Part shown: positions 11,354-22,818 of the stretch, in pieces | How positions within the stretch are numbered: the stretch's first letter is position 1 | How the letters are laid out: every line of letters begins with the position of its first letter | Source of the DNA: Diorhabda sublineata | Taxonomy: Eukaryota > Arthropoda > Insecta > Coleoptera > Chrysomelidae | DNA: 64,000 bases | Assembly (NCBI RefSeq): GCF_026230105.1 | Contig: NC_079483.1 | Coordinates: 5,511,312-5,575,311, forward strand | Reading direction: 5' to 3' | The notes under the pieces: model-generated | Told to the model about the DNA's origin: nothing | The model's database searches: none | What the model saw: the letters and a program-made list of their open reading frames with translations, nothing else | Position numbers and translations under genes: made by a program

Positions 11354-12073
11354 TAAGAGAATTAATGGAATTATGAATGAATACAGACACCGTAAGATTC
11401 TAAATATAGAAAAAGATTAGAAACGTTGATAATTTACATTTACATTTACATTTAAAAAAGTTCTGAATTTAACTAAAAAATGATTATTAGTATTTCTAAG
11501 CTCTGTTTCTTTTAATTTTAGTTATTAAAATTTTTTCTATACTTGTTTACAAGGTATTTCATAATTTTGTAAGATAGTGAGGTTAATACAACTTCTGATG
11601 TGGTATTTTCAATATTCTTGAGGATTTTTCGAATTTTTATCAAAAGTTTTTTTTGGTTTAAAATGTATTTTGACTTATTTTCTGTTAATCTGGAATTCCT
11701 GATCTACGGGTATGGATTGAATAATTTTTTATTTCACGAAAGTAAAAAATTTAAGGAAACGGTAAAAAAAACCATTGGCAAGCGAAACTTTATGAAAGTG
11801 CAACTGTAAAATTTATTAGAAATGTGTTCAAATTGTTATATCCTTCATTTAAATGTAAATAATGTTATTTGCCGTTCCAAGATTTTTTTATTTTGTTATT
11901 TTTTATCGTAGATGTTTTTTTTTGTTGTACTTATTATATATATATATCATTTAAAATGGTTATGTTTGCAGATCGACCGATTGAAATTTTTCTTTTCGGC
12001 GATCAGCGTAATGTTTAGTTTTAGATTGCAGCAACTGCAAATATGAATAAAGCCGACGCCGGCTAAAAACTAT

Positions 12074-12081
12074 CTACCTCA
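12074..12081 (+). promoter_or_regulatory. let-7 seed site 1 (CTACCTCA)
   Basis: Perfect 8-mer complement to let-7 nucleotides 1-8. It lies 2.65 kb past the chinmo stop, soon after an AATAAA. Confidence 0.45.
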
Positions 12082-12333
12082 TTCGTAACGTCTCTGCCTC
12101 AGATTTTTTAAATTTAGTATTTGCTAGTCATTAGTGCAAAAAAATAGGGTTAACTTTTCATTTGATGAAACCAACTCAGGCGACAGGAACATTGTTTCAA
12201 ATTTTCCCGTTACACACCTATAGCTCTAAAAATTATCTTAATACCATTAGCTCAGGATTTAATTGAATCTATATGTTTGTTAGATAATGATTGAAAACAC
12301 ACATGATTTTCATATAACTATCTACCAAGTTCA

Positions 12334-12511
12334 GGGTCATAAAAACACGTTAGTTTAACGTTTTCAAGATCGTAAGATCCATTTATCGAGTCCTACATGT
12401 TGGAGATTACTATTTCTAGTTGTACCAAAAAAATCTATTATTCCTTCATCCGCGATTTTTAAAAATGGATTCTAGGCTCTCGAAAATGCTAAACTAATGT
12501 GTTTATGACCC
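12334..12511. mobile_element. Foldback MITE (GGGTCATAAA ends), copy 1
   Basis: The ends GGGTCATAAAAACACGTTAG and, inverted, GGGTCATAAACACATTAG start ~50-bp imperfect inverted repeats (both reach ATCCATTT) around a ~75-bp centre. A second member with the same arm is at 22819-23035. Confidence 0.7.
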
Positions 12512-12743
12512 TTAACCGTACAAATACGGAATTATAGCACATATTTATTAATGAAACATCTTTTAATGCAACTAGTACTATCAAAATATAAATAACAGTA
12601 AAATTAACCGTAACTTATAATCAAAATATTTATCGTAGGTTACATTTCTTGATGAAATTCTTCTCAGTTTTGTTATATTGTTTAAGGACTTGTTTTTTGT
12701 CATGAACAACGCACCTGAAGGTGTTAAATCAATACAAATTAGG

Positions 12744-13500
12744 TACGTTGCCGTATTTTAAAAGTATTTCGATGATTCAAGAAATTTAAAAGAACGAGGT
12801 TATATTAACTATTGTTCATATCATTTTGTATTCGAAACTTGATCTGATCTGATCATTAAATCTATGGATGGGGATCCAATAGGTCGAATGTAAAAATTTT
12901 GAGGTGCTTTTATTAGATCGGTTTATTAAACTATAAGTACCAATTTCTACATCTGGGACTTCTTCTAAAACGTTTTATGACCCCAAACCGAACAAATCGC
13001 GACAGTCAGCTGCGACTAGGTGGATGGTTGGGACACTTGCAGCCAGTGGGGAAAAAAAAGTTTTTTCAGTAATTTTTTCGTATTTGAAAATTGGCCAGAC
13101 TATTTGATATTTTGAAAAGTGCAAATGAAGAATTTATTTTAAATATGATCTTACCACATTTGTTGAACGTTATATCAACGATAAATGAATTTATTTTTTA
13201 TAACAAAATAAATTTTGCAGTGTTGCGTTAACGCATTAACGGCCGTAAATGGGTTAAAAATGTTGAATTATTAATAATTGTGTACGTCAAACAACGTTGC
13301 CAGACTTTAAAAGTATTTCATTGATTCAGGAAATGTGAAGCAATGAGGTTATGTTGTTTAAATTATTTTATATTCGAAACTTGATGACTTGAGTTGGTTG
13401 ATTTTCTTTTTATATCACCCTTAAATACAAATTTGATCATTAAATCTGCGGAAGGGGGTTGAATTTGACCAATTTTATAATTTTGAAGTGCTAGTAAACT
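12744..13500 (+). repeat. Direct duplication, units ~170-200 bp apart by ~550 bp
   Basis: The segments at 12744-12912 and 13294-13497 share ACGTTGCC, TTTAAAAGTATTTC, GATTCA, TATTCGAAACTTGAT, GATCATTAAATCT and TTTTGA-GTGCT in the same order. The second copy has an insertion of about 45 bases after CTTGAT. Old duplication, no coding content. Confidence 0.65.
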
Positions 13501-13884
13501 ATTTTTATAAATTTTTTGTTACCATAATTTTTTTGGGTTAAAATAGAAAGATATTGTGTGTGTAGATCGACGAGTACTTTCATAGCTCAAATATATATAT
13601 ATAAATAAATAATTTTAATGTTGAATTTAACAATATGAATCCTGATTACGTTATATTTTTTATTATATATACATAGACACGGACGAAACTTTATCAGGTC
13701 AACCAAATAAAATATTAATTTTAAGTGCACTAGTCAATAAATAAAAAAAATATTGTTGGGTTTACTTGGTCCATACGATGATGTTTTGTTAACAATAAAG
13801 ATGTAATTGTACATCTTATATTTGAATATTACGTTTAAAAATTAATTTCTTCGAAAATAACTTGTTGATTCCAAAAATTGTCTC

Positions 13885-15870
13885 AGTATTGTCGTTTTTA
13901 ACTCCAAGTTAGTTTCTACTCCACTAGGTGTTAATTGAACTGGAATAGAGATGGGAGTTTATACCAGCACACTTCCCAGTTTTGGAAAATTCTGTTATAA
14001 GTTGTTTTTTTTTTCAAGAATTTGTTAGAATATCATCAATTAAAACTTATTTATATCAAAAAAGAGTCAAAATATGTTAAAATTACTAAACCTATTGAAA
14101 AAAAATTCCTTAGTATCATAATTTTCAATTCCAATTTAGTTTCTAATCTTCAGTGTTAATTAACTAGAATAGATATGGGAATTTCTACTTGACAGTTTCG
14201 AAAAATTGTTATTAGTAATTTTTTGAAAGTTATGTATCTCTAAAAGAGTGTATTATAACATTTTGATATAATTTTTCGTGAAATTACCTTGACTAATTGA
14301 AAAATTTAGTATCATCATTATAGAGGTTAATAAAACTAGTATCGAAGTAGGAGTTTCAATGAAACAAGTGTAGGGATGGAACTTTGATTTAGTACAACTC
14401 CCAGGATTGGAAAATTGTTTTTACTTTTAATTTTTTCAAAATTTAGATAGAATTTTATCTTTTGCAAGTTATTTTCATGAAAAAAGTGTCGAATACTATT
14501 TTGATCTTACTTTTAACAAAAGAACCTTATCAAATCATGGGAATGTAACTTAGTATTATCATTTTCAACACCAATTCAGTTCCTACCCCTCGAGGTGTTA
14601 ATTAAACAAAGTAGAAATAGTTTTTGCTAAAACATCTCTCAGTTTTGAAAAATTGTTGTTATGAACTTTTTTTTCAAAAATTATCTCGAATTTCGTCTAT
14701 TGAAGGAAATTTATACAAAACAAAGTCTAATAAACAGTTTAATATCACTTTTAATCACGAAAAATCACGAAAATTTTAACTTAGTATCATCATTTTTAAC
14801 TCCAATTCAATTCCTACTATTCGAGGTGTTAATTAAACAAGGATAGAGATGGGAGTTTCTAATATCATATCTTCCAGTTCTGGAATATTGTTGTTATGAG
14901 TTTGATATTCCAAAATTTTGTTTATTGAAAGTTATTTTTGCCAAAAAATATGTAATAAACAGTTTGATATTACTTTTAACAAAAAAAAAAACTCTAACAA
15001 ATTACAAAAATTTCAACTCACTATCAACATTTTTAACACTAATTCAGTTTTTACAACTTGAGGTTTTGCTAAAACAAGTATAGAGGTGGGATTTTCTGCT
15101 AACACATCTCTCAGTTCTGAAAAATTGTTGTTTTGAATTTATTATTCAAAAATTCCATCAAATTTTGTCTATTGAAAGTTATTTTTAACAAGTAAGATGC
15201 AAAAAACTTCAACGAATTATAAAAATTTCAACTTACTATTAACATTTCTAACACTAATTCAGTTTTTACAACTTGAGGTTTTGATTAAACAAGTATAGAG
15301 GAGGGATTTTCCACTATTATATCTCTCAGTTCTGACAAATTGTTATTTTCCAAAAATTCCAAAGAATTTCGTTAATCCAAAGTTATTTATACCAAAAATG
15401 TGATAAATAGTATTCTAAAATGACAGTTTGCGTGAATAAATTGATGAAATACATTTAGTTTCAACATTTTTAACTCGAGCTTAGTTTCGTCTCCTATAGA
15501 GATGGGAGGTTCTACAAACAAATCGTCTAGTTTCAAAAAATTATTGCTGGAAGTTAATTACTAAAAAAATGTACTTATTGAGTGTTATTTCACCATATAT
15601 ATGGAATCAAATTATAAGAATTTCAATTCAAAATCATTTTGAACACCAATTTAATCCCGACTATCCCAAGTTTAGAGGTTGGAGTCTCTATCATCCATCT
15701 TAGTTTTGAAATATTATTGTTATGAACATAACAAACAAATAAACAAATAAACAAAAAAGTCAAATAACACTCTAAAAATGGAAATAACTGAAATATTTAT
15801 AATAATTTGATGAATAGTGTCGATATTTAGAGGTGGGAGTTCCTATTAACGCTTTAGCAAGTTTTCAAAA
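13885..15870 (+). repeat. Satellite-like tandem array, about nine units of 173-244 bp
   Basis: The anchor TTAGTATCATCATTTTTAAC (with variants) recurs at about 13885, 14111, 14307, 14551, 14782, 15019, 15234, 15456 and 15629, spacing mostly 215-240 bp. Each unit carries CCAATTCAGTT, GAGGTGTTAATTAAAC, TAGAGATGGGAGTTTCT, CTCTCAGTTCTGAAAAATTG and a T-rich tail. Units are clearly diverged from one another. A lone related piece is near 20640-20720. No open frame spans a unit. Confidence 0.88.
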
Positions 15871-16054
15871 GCTGTTATTATTTTTCTTTCGCATATTATT
15901 AATATTAATACTGAAAACAATAATTTTGAATCAACAAACTCGCGTTTGTTTCTTAATAAACCAACAATATAAAAAGTTATGATCGTGTATGAGCCAAGTA
16001 AACATCAAACGTTGTTTTTTATACATAAATAAATGAATGCAAATAGTAATGAAA

Positions 16055-16062
16055 CTACCTCA
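16055..16062 (+). promoter_or_regulatory. let-7 seed site 2 (CTACCTCA)
   Basis: Perfect 8-mer let-7 seed complement, 79 bases upstream of a third one. The close spacing is in the same UTR-like region that ends with AATAAA. Confidence 0.45.
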
Positions 16063-16133
16063 AATTGCAGTATTCTATACTACAAACTATATACAATATA
16101 CGGGTCTTATTATTATAAACAGTTTTTGTGCAT

Positions 16134-16141
16134 CTACCTCA
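16134..16141 (+). promoter_or_regulatory. let-7 seed site 3 (CTACCTCA)
   Basis: Perfect 8-mer, with a miR-100-type 7-mer TACGGGT 29 bases before it (16099-16105). let-7 and miR-100 are transcribed from one cluster in insects. Confidence 0.45.
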
Positions 16142-16311
16142 TATATACATGACACTAAGTTATTATTATTATATGTTTTTTTTTATATATAAGATGTTTG
16201 TTCAGTATATTTGTAATAGTTTCACCGTTAATCATAGTTGATACGAATAGTACAAAATGTAATATTCAGGGAATTAGTTATATAGCCATATGGAACGCAA
16301 TATTTTTTTTA

Positions 16312-16317
16312 AATAAA
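16312..16317 (+). terminator. Candidate poly(A) signal AATAAA
   Basis: Canonical hexamer 171 bases past the last let-7 site. It is a plausible distal 3' end for chinmo, but AATAAA is common in AT-rich DNA. Confidence 0.3.
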
Positions 16318-17964
16318 GGAAATACAATAACAAATTATTCTTTATAAACAAAATAGTACCAAAAAATTATTATAACCAGGATTTCACGAGATTGGTCCAC
16401 ATATATACAAAGCGAGCAATTGTTTAATTTTATAAATAAAAACTGTAATTTTTTGTTTTTATTTATTAGAAAAATATACATGTAAATGGATATTGTTCCA
16501 AAAAGTTCGTTTTTATGCGATATAATAATGTTGACATGACATTTTTAATGGTTTTATATTTAAATGGTGTCGATTGAACTGTTTGCAACGGCTATACAGG
16601 TGTTGGTATTAATTATAAGTGAAGAATATGCTTAAAATTGCAAAAACATCTTGATAAAACGATAAACCAACAAAAAAATTAATTTGGATTCATATAATAC
16701 GCTTATACGCGAGCTTAATACAGTTTTTACATCTTCAATTCTCGTTGTAGCTAATAGAAAATCTTTCGCTTTGTTTCTTTCGATTCTGTCTCCATTTTAT
16801 TCCATAAACAAAGCAATTTTTCATATTCTCACAAAAAGTTGATATCGAAAATAAAATTTCCTTTTTCAATATTTGTAAACCAATAACCTAACTTTTTAAA
16901 CGTGTAAATAACGTCAATGCGACAATGCGGCATTGCCGTTTCTACGAGGTACGTTCCGTGGAATTATTTGTTGTTGTGACAACCTGACTTTGTTTACATG
17001 TTATAAAATGTCGCGACTTTTACTGTCTTGGCATTAAAGTCGCGACATTGTCGTAACATGGTAACCACCCCTAATGTCGGTAGCACGACAGTGTAGGGTA
17101 GTTTAATATTTCCAAGCATTCCTCTGGATTTATTGTGTAAGGCTCTCACGACCGTCGTCCACGGTTTGATTGTTCTTTCGGGCTATCACCCGAAAATAAA
17201 TCTTAAGAAGTTACTTGTTGCTTCATCATTATATAACCTAAGAAGTGGTGCGAAATCTCTGCACCCTGAAACGAATTAAATTTACATTTGGTACATCATT
17301 CGATATTCTGATACCGATGTAAGGAAAGAATCCTTAATTGATTGTGCACGCTTGATATTTACTAGAATACTGCGACATCTTGAGTAAGAAATCTGCACGA
17401 ATACTGATTCCAATGACACCACCCTCCCTCCGCACCGTTTATTACTTACTAAAATAATAGTTTTATATTTAAAAACATGAATCTATGCCAGACATCTTGA
17501 AAATTCAAGCAAGGTTGACAACATTTGTTTGGGGATACACAAAAGTGTTTCTCTTCACATCATCTTGTTTTAAAATCGCCCAATGAATTCGAAATGTGTT
17601 TTTTTACGAAATTTTTGCTATTGGGGAAGTCGCAAGGCGATAGACCAGTGGAGGTTGACTCAGTTGACTTGACTTACGGTCTATGCGGGTAGAGCAAACT
17701 CTTTATGGACTCCTCCATGAATCGTTAATCGACGAACTTGACGGACGCGTCAGTTGGTGCCTCGACCGTTCTCTCTCCTTGAACCTTTCATGCCATAGAA
17801 TCATCACCAAAAGTTTTTATGACTCTACCGTAAGTTTCAGTTGTCGAATCGTCCCAATTTAGCGTGTAGCTCGAGGTTTCGCTTCCCCATTTTGTGACAC
17901 ATTGTTGAGAGAGAATGTTGATCGTACACAGCTGGAAAAATATTTATTTTGAGATACCTGTATG
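16318..17964. other. Intergenic, no gene seen; one strong hairpin
   Basis: No recognisable protein on either strand. Base composition rises in GC from about 16900, where a perfect 14-bp stem with 15-base loop lies (17007-17049). The stretch 17100-17930 is less AT-rich than its surroundings and might be an unrecognised repeat, but no open frame supports this. Confidence 0.6.
17007..17049. repeat. Perfect 14-bp inverted repeat (AATGTCGCGACTTT)
   Basis: AATGTCGCGACTTT at 17007-17020 and AAAGTCGCGACATT at 17036-17049 are separated by 15 bases. Imperfect pairing extends outward (CATGTTA/TAACATG), giving a stem near 30 bp. Confidence 0.85.
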
Positions 17965-17968
17965 TTAA
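17965..17968. repeat. TTAA target duplication, left of piggyBac
   Basis: TTAA abuts the left inverted end; the matching copy is at 20581-20584. TTAA is the invariant target of piggyBac elements. Confidence 0.92.
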
Positions 17969-20580
17969 CACGTTGACGGACAGTAGGAACAAGCGAAGTT
18001 CGAAAATTGACACTATATGTTTTTGTGATTTTTAGAATGTTAGAAGTATAGTTTTACTCTTTCTGCTTAAATAAACTTAATATTGATTAATTTAGTACCT
18101 TTAATTAGGTTGCGGCTATAACCGTCATGGCGCCAGCGGACTCTATACACTAAGTGATAGGACGATGGCGGCTATAACAGCAAAAATTTAAAAACGTAAA
18201 TGACAGGTTTAATGGTTCAAACAAGCAATTTTTGTATGCAACAAAGTATTTTTGGGAGTTTTACACGAAATGTTAGTTCTTAATCAAACAAAAATAAATA
18301 AATGACAAAAAAATTTATTATAATTTTATAATTATTATACATTATTTTCGGTATGCCATGTTTCAAAGCATGGTGCAGGACACAGTGCAGGTTTTGACAT
18401 GCAATTCTTGCAGCAATATGATGTTTCCTTCCTTATTCCCTGTTTATAACATTGTTTACAACGCTGAAAATATGTTTTTCGCTGATAATTTTCAGGAGGT
18501 GAAATTTTCTCAGGAAAATGCTGTGTTCCATTGTTGTTGATTTCATTGGTTTGGATTTGTGCACGTTTAAATTGAACCAAAGTTCTTCCATCCCGTTTAT
18601 TATCTATACCAGTTAGAGATCGTATGATTGCTTCCCTGTACTCTATATACTTCATTTGAGAACCTGTCTTTTCTTTAAAGATGTAGAAAGAATTCCATAC
18701 TGCTACATCCAGTAGATGAAAGATTACCTTTTTATACCATCTAATTGTCTTCCGTGGACAGGAATAATAGGACATCATCTGATCTGCTCTGTCTACACCT
18801 GACATATTCTGATTATAATTTACTATTTCAATTGGTTTTCTCTTTTCCTGTTGTCGCCGGTTAGCTGTGTTTATCATGCTTGGGTGGTAAGCTGTTGTTA
18901 GACATAGCACATCCCGTTTATCTTTCCATTTGGACACATAAGTCTGATTTTGGCGTCGCCATACATGTTCTCCTTTTCTAAGCTTACGACGTGTTATTTC
19001 TTGTGGCAGACCCTTCCTATTTACACGAAGAGTTCCTGTCACATGTGTCTTTTTGCTAAGTAATTTGTTAGACAATGGTAGACTGTTGTAATAATTATCC
19101 ATGAACAAATGATGGCCTTTGTTTAAGTATGACTGCATCAATCGCATCACAAGACTTTCAATAGTTGTCATGTTTTCATCGTTCTCTCGATGGCCTTTGT
19201 ATACTTCTATATTCAAAACGTAACCTTGGGCTGAACAAAGTTCATAGAATTTAATTCCGTATTTTGCCTTTTTGCCTTTCATGTACGTGCGAAAATAAAG
19301 CCTTCCTCGAAATAATAACAACGATTCATCTAATGATAATGCTTCATTTGGTGCATATGCATTCGCAAACTTTTGTATGAGCAAATCAAGAAATATTTTT
19401 ATTTTCCTCAAAGGGTCGTTTGAATTTTCTTCCTCAACACAAAAACATCTCAATATTTGCTCAAACCTCCTTCCAGACATTTGTGACGGAAATGCTGGGT
19501 GGTAATGTAATGCATCAATGGAAAAGAGTTTTCTAATGCTGGAGAATTTTAGCTGGGACTGAAGCAAACACAAACCTAAAAACTTTCTCATTTCGATCAT
19601 ATCAGTATTTTTGAAATTTGCCTTTCTACTATGCCTTGTATGTGGCCGTGCTTGATTGCAAAGTTTTATGCCGTAATCATTCGTAGATTTTATAATCATT
19701 TCCATTACTTGGTCATCCCATATTTTTTCAAAAACCTGAATTGGAGAAACATTTTCTTCTATATCCAAAAGAATCCCAGCGGCATCTGCATCAAAAGAAA
19801 AGTTTCTTATAGATGTTGTATTGGTATGCCATGTCTCATCATTTTCTGGTTCTTCTGGTGCTTCATATTCCTCATCTGTAGTTGATTCATCATCTTCACT
19901 ATCCGAATTGTTATTTTCAGCACTGTCAGCATCAGATTCAGACTCACTGTTGCTTGATCCACTATTCATTTCCTCAACAATCTTCAGCAGCCTAACCTGA
20001 TCTTTTTCCCAACTACCCATTTTCTGTAAATATTGAATAAAACATTTTATTTTGTATTATTATTTATTTTATATTATATATATAATATATATTTATCATT
20101 TACATTATCATTATTTATTTATATTTCAAATGTAAAACCAAAAAAAAAAGTAAACAGTATAACCTATAGTATCGTTAACCTAACCTAAAATGCTAAATTT
20201 TGTTTTTTTATTTCTGTTTAAAGTATAAAATGAATAATAAACAAATACATACCAGTATAGTTATATAAATAATAATAAATATCGTTAAACGTATCAATAA
20301 GAACTATAAATTCAATAGAAAACACGATCGCACTACTCCCTTCACAACTACGTGCATACTGAATCTGCAACTCGTATAACAGGTGAAATATGAACTTCAA
20401 CCTAAAAAGATGTTTTCAAAACACGACACTATGCTTCTACGTATACGCCAGTAAGTGCACATTTGTGCTGCTATAGCCATAGTGTCTAAAAACGACCGTT
20501 TCGTTTTGGACGGCTATAGCAGTCATGCCACATTGTGAACATCGCTTTGACGGCTATAGCCGCAATTGTCCGTCAACGTG
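17969..20580 (-). mobile_element. Complete piggyBac-type transposon (2,612 bp)
   Basis: The ends are CACGTTGACGGACA (17969-17982) and its exact inverse (20567-20580), each next to TTAA. Just inside are at least five subterminal copies of a CGGCTATAGC-like motif: two at the left (18113, 18168) and three at the right (about 20468, 20511, 20551), with orientation varying. Such subterminal repeats are typical transposase-binding sites. The element carries one uninterrupted transposase gene on the minus strand. Intact ends plus intact gene make it the youngest-looking and only potentially autonomous element in the window. Confidence 0.95.
18335..20020 (-). CDS. piggyBac transposase, intact, 561 aa
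   Basis: Cut-and-paste transposase of the DDE_Tnp_1_7 family, acting in the nucleus on TTAA-flanked ends. Residues 20-62 are an acidic Ser/Glu/Asp tract, usual at the N-terminus. The DDD catalytic core is visible: D231 (SLDESLLLFRGR), D308 (LFMDNYYNSLPL) and D410 with D413 (NMSGVDRADQM). The C-terminus (521-556) has a Cys/His cluster (CKQC...CC..C......C...C....H) fitting the cross-braced zinc domain that binds the ends. Length is near the family norm (about 590). The Met at 20018-20020 is the first in frame after stops, and is followed by the acidic tract. No stop or frameshift, and no intron needed. A TATA-like AT run lies upstream at 20070-20090. Confidence 0.95.
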   Translation of the reverse strand: MGSWEKDQVRLLKIVEEMNSGSSNSESESDADSAENNNSDSEDDESTTDEEYEAPEEPENDETWHTNTTSIRNFSFDADAAGILLDIEENVSPIQVFEKIWDDQVMEMIIKSTNDYGIKLCNQARPHTRHSRKANFKNTDMIEMRKFLGLCLLQSQLKFSSIRKLFSIDALHYHPAFPSQMSGRRFEQILRCFCVEEENSNDPLRKIKIFLDLLIQKFANAYAPNEALSLDESLLLFRGRLYFRTYMKGKKAKYGIKFYELCSAQGYVLNIEVYKGHRENDENMTTIESLVMRLMQSYLNKGHHLFMDNYYNSLPLSNKLLSKKTHVTGTLRVNRKGLPQEITRRKLRKGEHVWRRQNQTYVSKWKDKRDVLCLTTAYHPSMINTANRRQQEKRKPIEIVNYNQNMSGVDRADQMMSYYSCPRKTIRWYKKVIFHLLDVAVWNSFYIFKEKTGSQMKYIEYREAIIRSLTGIDNKRDGRTLVQFKRAQIQTNEINNNGTQHFPEKISPPENYQRKTYFQRCKQCYKQGIRKETSYCCKNCMSKPALCPAPCFETWHTENNV

Positions 20581-20584
20581 TTAA
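20581..20584. repeat. TTAA target duplication, right of piggyBac
   Basis: Second copy of the TTAA flanking the transposon at 17969-20580. Confidence 0.92.
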
Positions 20585-21711
20585 TTTCATACAAATATCC
20601 TATCGTTTATTTAGTTACCTTCATAACTGCACCAATTTCAAAACAAAAAATTCTAGCTCCAAATTAATTCTTGTAGTTGTCTATAATATAGAGGTGGGTA
20701 CTTCGACGACGATGCTTTTTAGTTTTTCAAACATAAAAGTAACTAAATTTACTGAATTTCGTGGTTTTTCCCATGAGCTACAGCCTTGAAAATATTTGCG
20801 TCAAATTTACAAATGACAATAACTCGGTCGCAGTCAATTCTTTATTTGATTTAACTTTTTACTTCTTAGACCTTTTTATATGTTTTTCCTTGTTATGGAA
20901 ATTTGGAATTTTTTCTAACAAATAAATCTTTAAAACTAAACCAAACCCTCTGGACTCGATATTTACTTTATTTAAAGGTTTCGCTCCATTCCATTGGGCT
21001 TATAGTGTGTACAACTTAATGTGCATTTCTTGTGAATGGTTTCTACCGTATTATTTCCAAAAGCATATGTATCAATCGTATCTATATGAATTTAAACGCA
21101 AGTATTCAATCACTATTCGTTGTTCGACACAATCCACTTTGATACTAATATTTAACTTTCTAGAATTTGGGCTTCTACTGTAGATATACTTCAAACTGCT
21201 CAGAATTATCAGTTTCTAACAACATTTGATGCCGTGAGATAATAAAATTGATAAAAAAAGTGAAATTCACAAAATACCTAAAATATTCACTGTACTAATA
21301 TTCGAACGTGTCATCCGCTTTCTGGTGTTTTCTTATTTTTTCCAAATTGGTTTATATAACGACTTGATGATAAAAATGATAAATCTCGCGACAAGCTTTT
21401 ATATTATAAATATTGTTAGGTTAGGTTATGGATGTTATCAATCTGACAACCGGTTAAAAATGTCCTATTTGCTTGTCTTTTGCATACTTCTTTTGTTTTT
21501 AGAAATAAGTTTAAGAGTTGTGGGCATATTAAGATCCAGTAGAGTTTACTACTACTAACATAAAATCGTGTACGACGTTGGTATGACTTTTACGAACTTA
21601 CATAACCTCAATTTCTATATAAAAAACTTCAATAAATATTCTCATTGAAAATATATGTGGAAATCTAGAAGTAACACAAGAAAAGGTAGCAAATGTAGTG
21701 CCACATCCTGG

Positions 21712-21777
<66 letters not shown>

Positions 21778-22818
21778 TGGTAAATAACTAGAATTAGTCG
21801 GTTATTTAGTAATTCATCGCTGCCATAACAAAATCAGGATGAATTTATTTTAAATTTGATATCATGCTGTTGATACCAGTTTTTTTGTTTATATTTTGAT
21901 TTTCGTTTTTATCGATGCCGCAAACAGTATCAAGGGTCTGTTCAAAAATTCCAATAATAGTTTATTCGTTTTACGATTTTTTTTTTCATCGTTACAACAC
22001 TGTTAATTTTAAACCGAGAATCTGCTAATCTTAAACATCGAAATAATAATACCGTACGAATTTTACCGAGGTAGTTGGTTAGGCAACCAAGATTTCCAGA
22101 TCTATTATGGTCCTTTGGATTTAGATTGCGTATTGCAACTTGTTCATACATCTATAGTTTTCAATGGCGTGAATAGATCTTGCAACGCCGCAGAAGGATT
22201 CTGGTTCAACGATCAGCAGTGGCGCTCTGATGAAGAGAACCTACATGAGAAATCCTTTGACTATCAATTTTTGATGTCTATTGAGCTTGTTTACAATCTC
22301 ACAACAGTTTTGATTGTTTGATTGTTGAAATGAATTGTGGCCTCCGTTTATTGATCTGTCAACACCGCAAAAGGATTAGTCGTAGGAACCCGATTTTAAA
22401 GTAGAGTGTTGATTAAATATTTTCTTATTTCAATGTCAAAGTCTGTTTTAACGGTTTCGTATTATAAAAAAAATAAAATTATGATAATCAGTTTTGATAC
22501 TGGTTGCTGTATGGTAAAGAAAAATGTAAGTGAACTTCAAAGAACTCATTTATTAGTTTATAAGGCACTTTATCGATCTCGCTATCCATTCAAGACTTTA
22601 ATGTAATTATATTTATTTCAATGGGTGATATTTCTTCTTTGGATAGCCGGAACGATGTTCTTACGAATAATTTCTATATTTAAGTCCGATACGGGTAATT
22701 TTGTTATTTAAAAAATAAAAAAAGATATACTTGTATATTCTGAGGCATCAGGGTTCGATATTTTGAAAACGGTTTACGTTTTAAAAATATTGGAAATATT
22801 TACGTATCTATTCGCTTA
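20585..22818. other. Intergenic, no gene seen
   Basis: AT-rich, with a lone diverged piece resembling the 13.9-15.9 kb satellite unit (about 20640-20720), a short TTAGGTTAGG run at 21417, and a long TA microsatellite. Open frames of 60-85 codons (20535, 21325, 22115, 22406) have no domain, biased composition and no support. Confidence 0.6.
21713..21769. repeat. (TA)n microsatellite, ~28 units
   Basis: Uninterrupted TA run followed by a T10 tract. Its length in assemblies should be treated with caution. Confidence 0.97.

Larger units (their letters stand above)
9426..16317 (+). other. chinmo: Candidate very long 3'UTR / downstream region of chinmo
   Basis: No coding exon is recognisable here. 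Three perfect let-7 seed complements (12074, 16055, 16134), two miR-100 type 7-mers TACGGGT (11705, 16099) and Pumilio-type TGTAAATA sites (9467, 10538, 11851) lie between the stop and an AATAAA at 16312. Fly chinmo is known to have a long, let-7-responsive 3'UTR, so this may all be transcribed. The UTR could instead stop earlier, for example after AATAAA near 12044. The stretch also contains two MITEs, a direct duplication and a satellite-like array. Confidence 0.4.
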
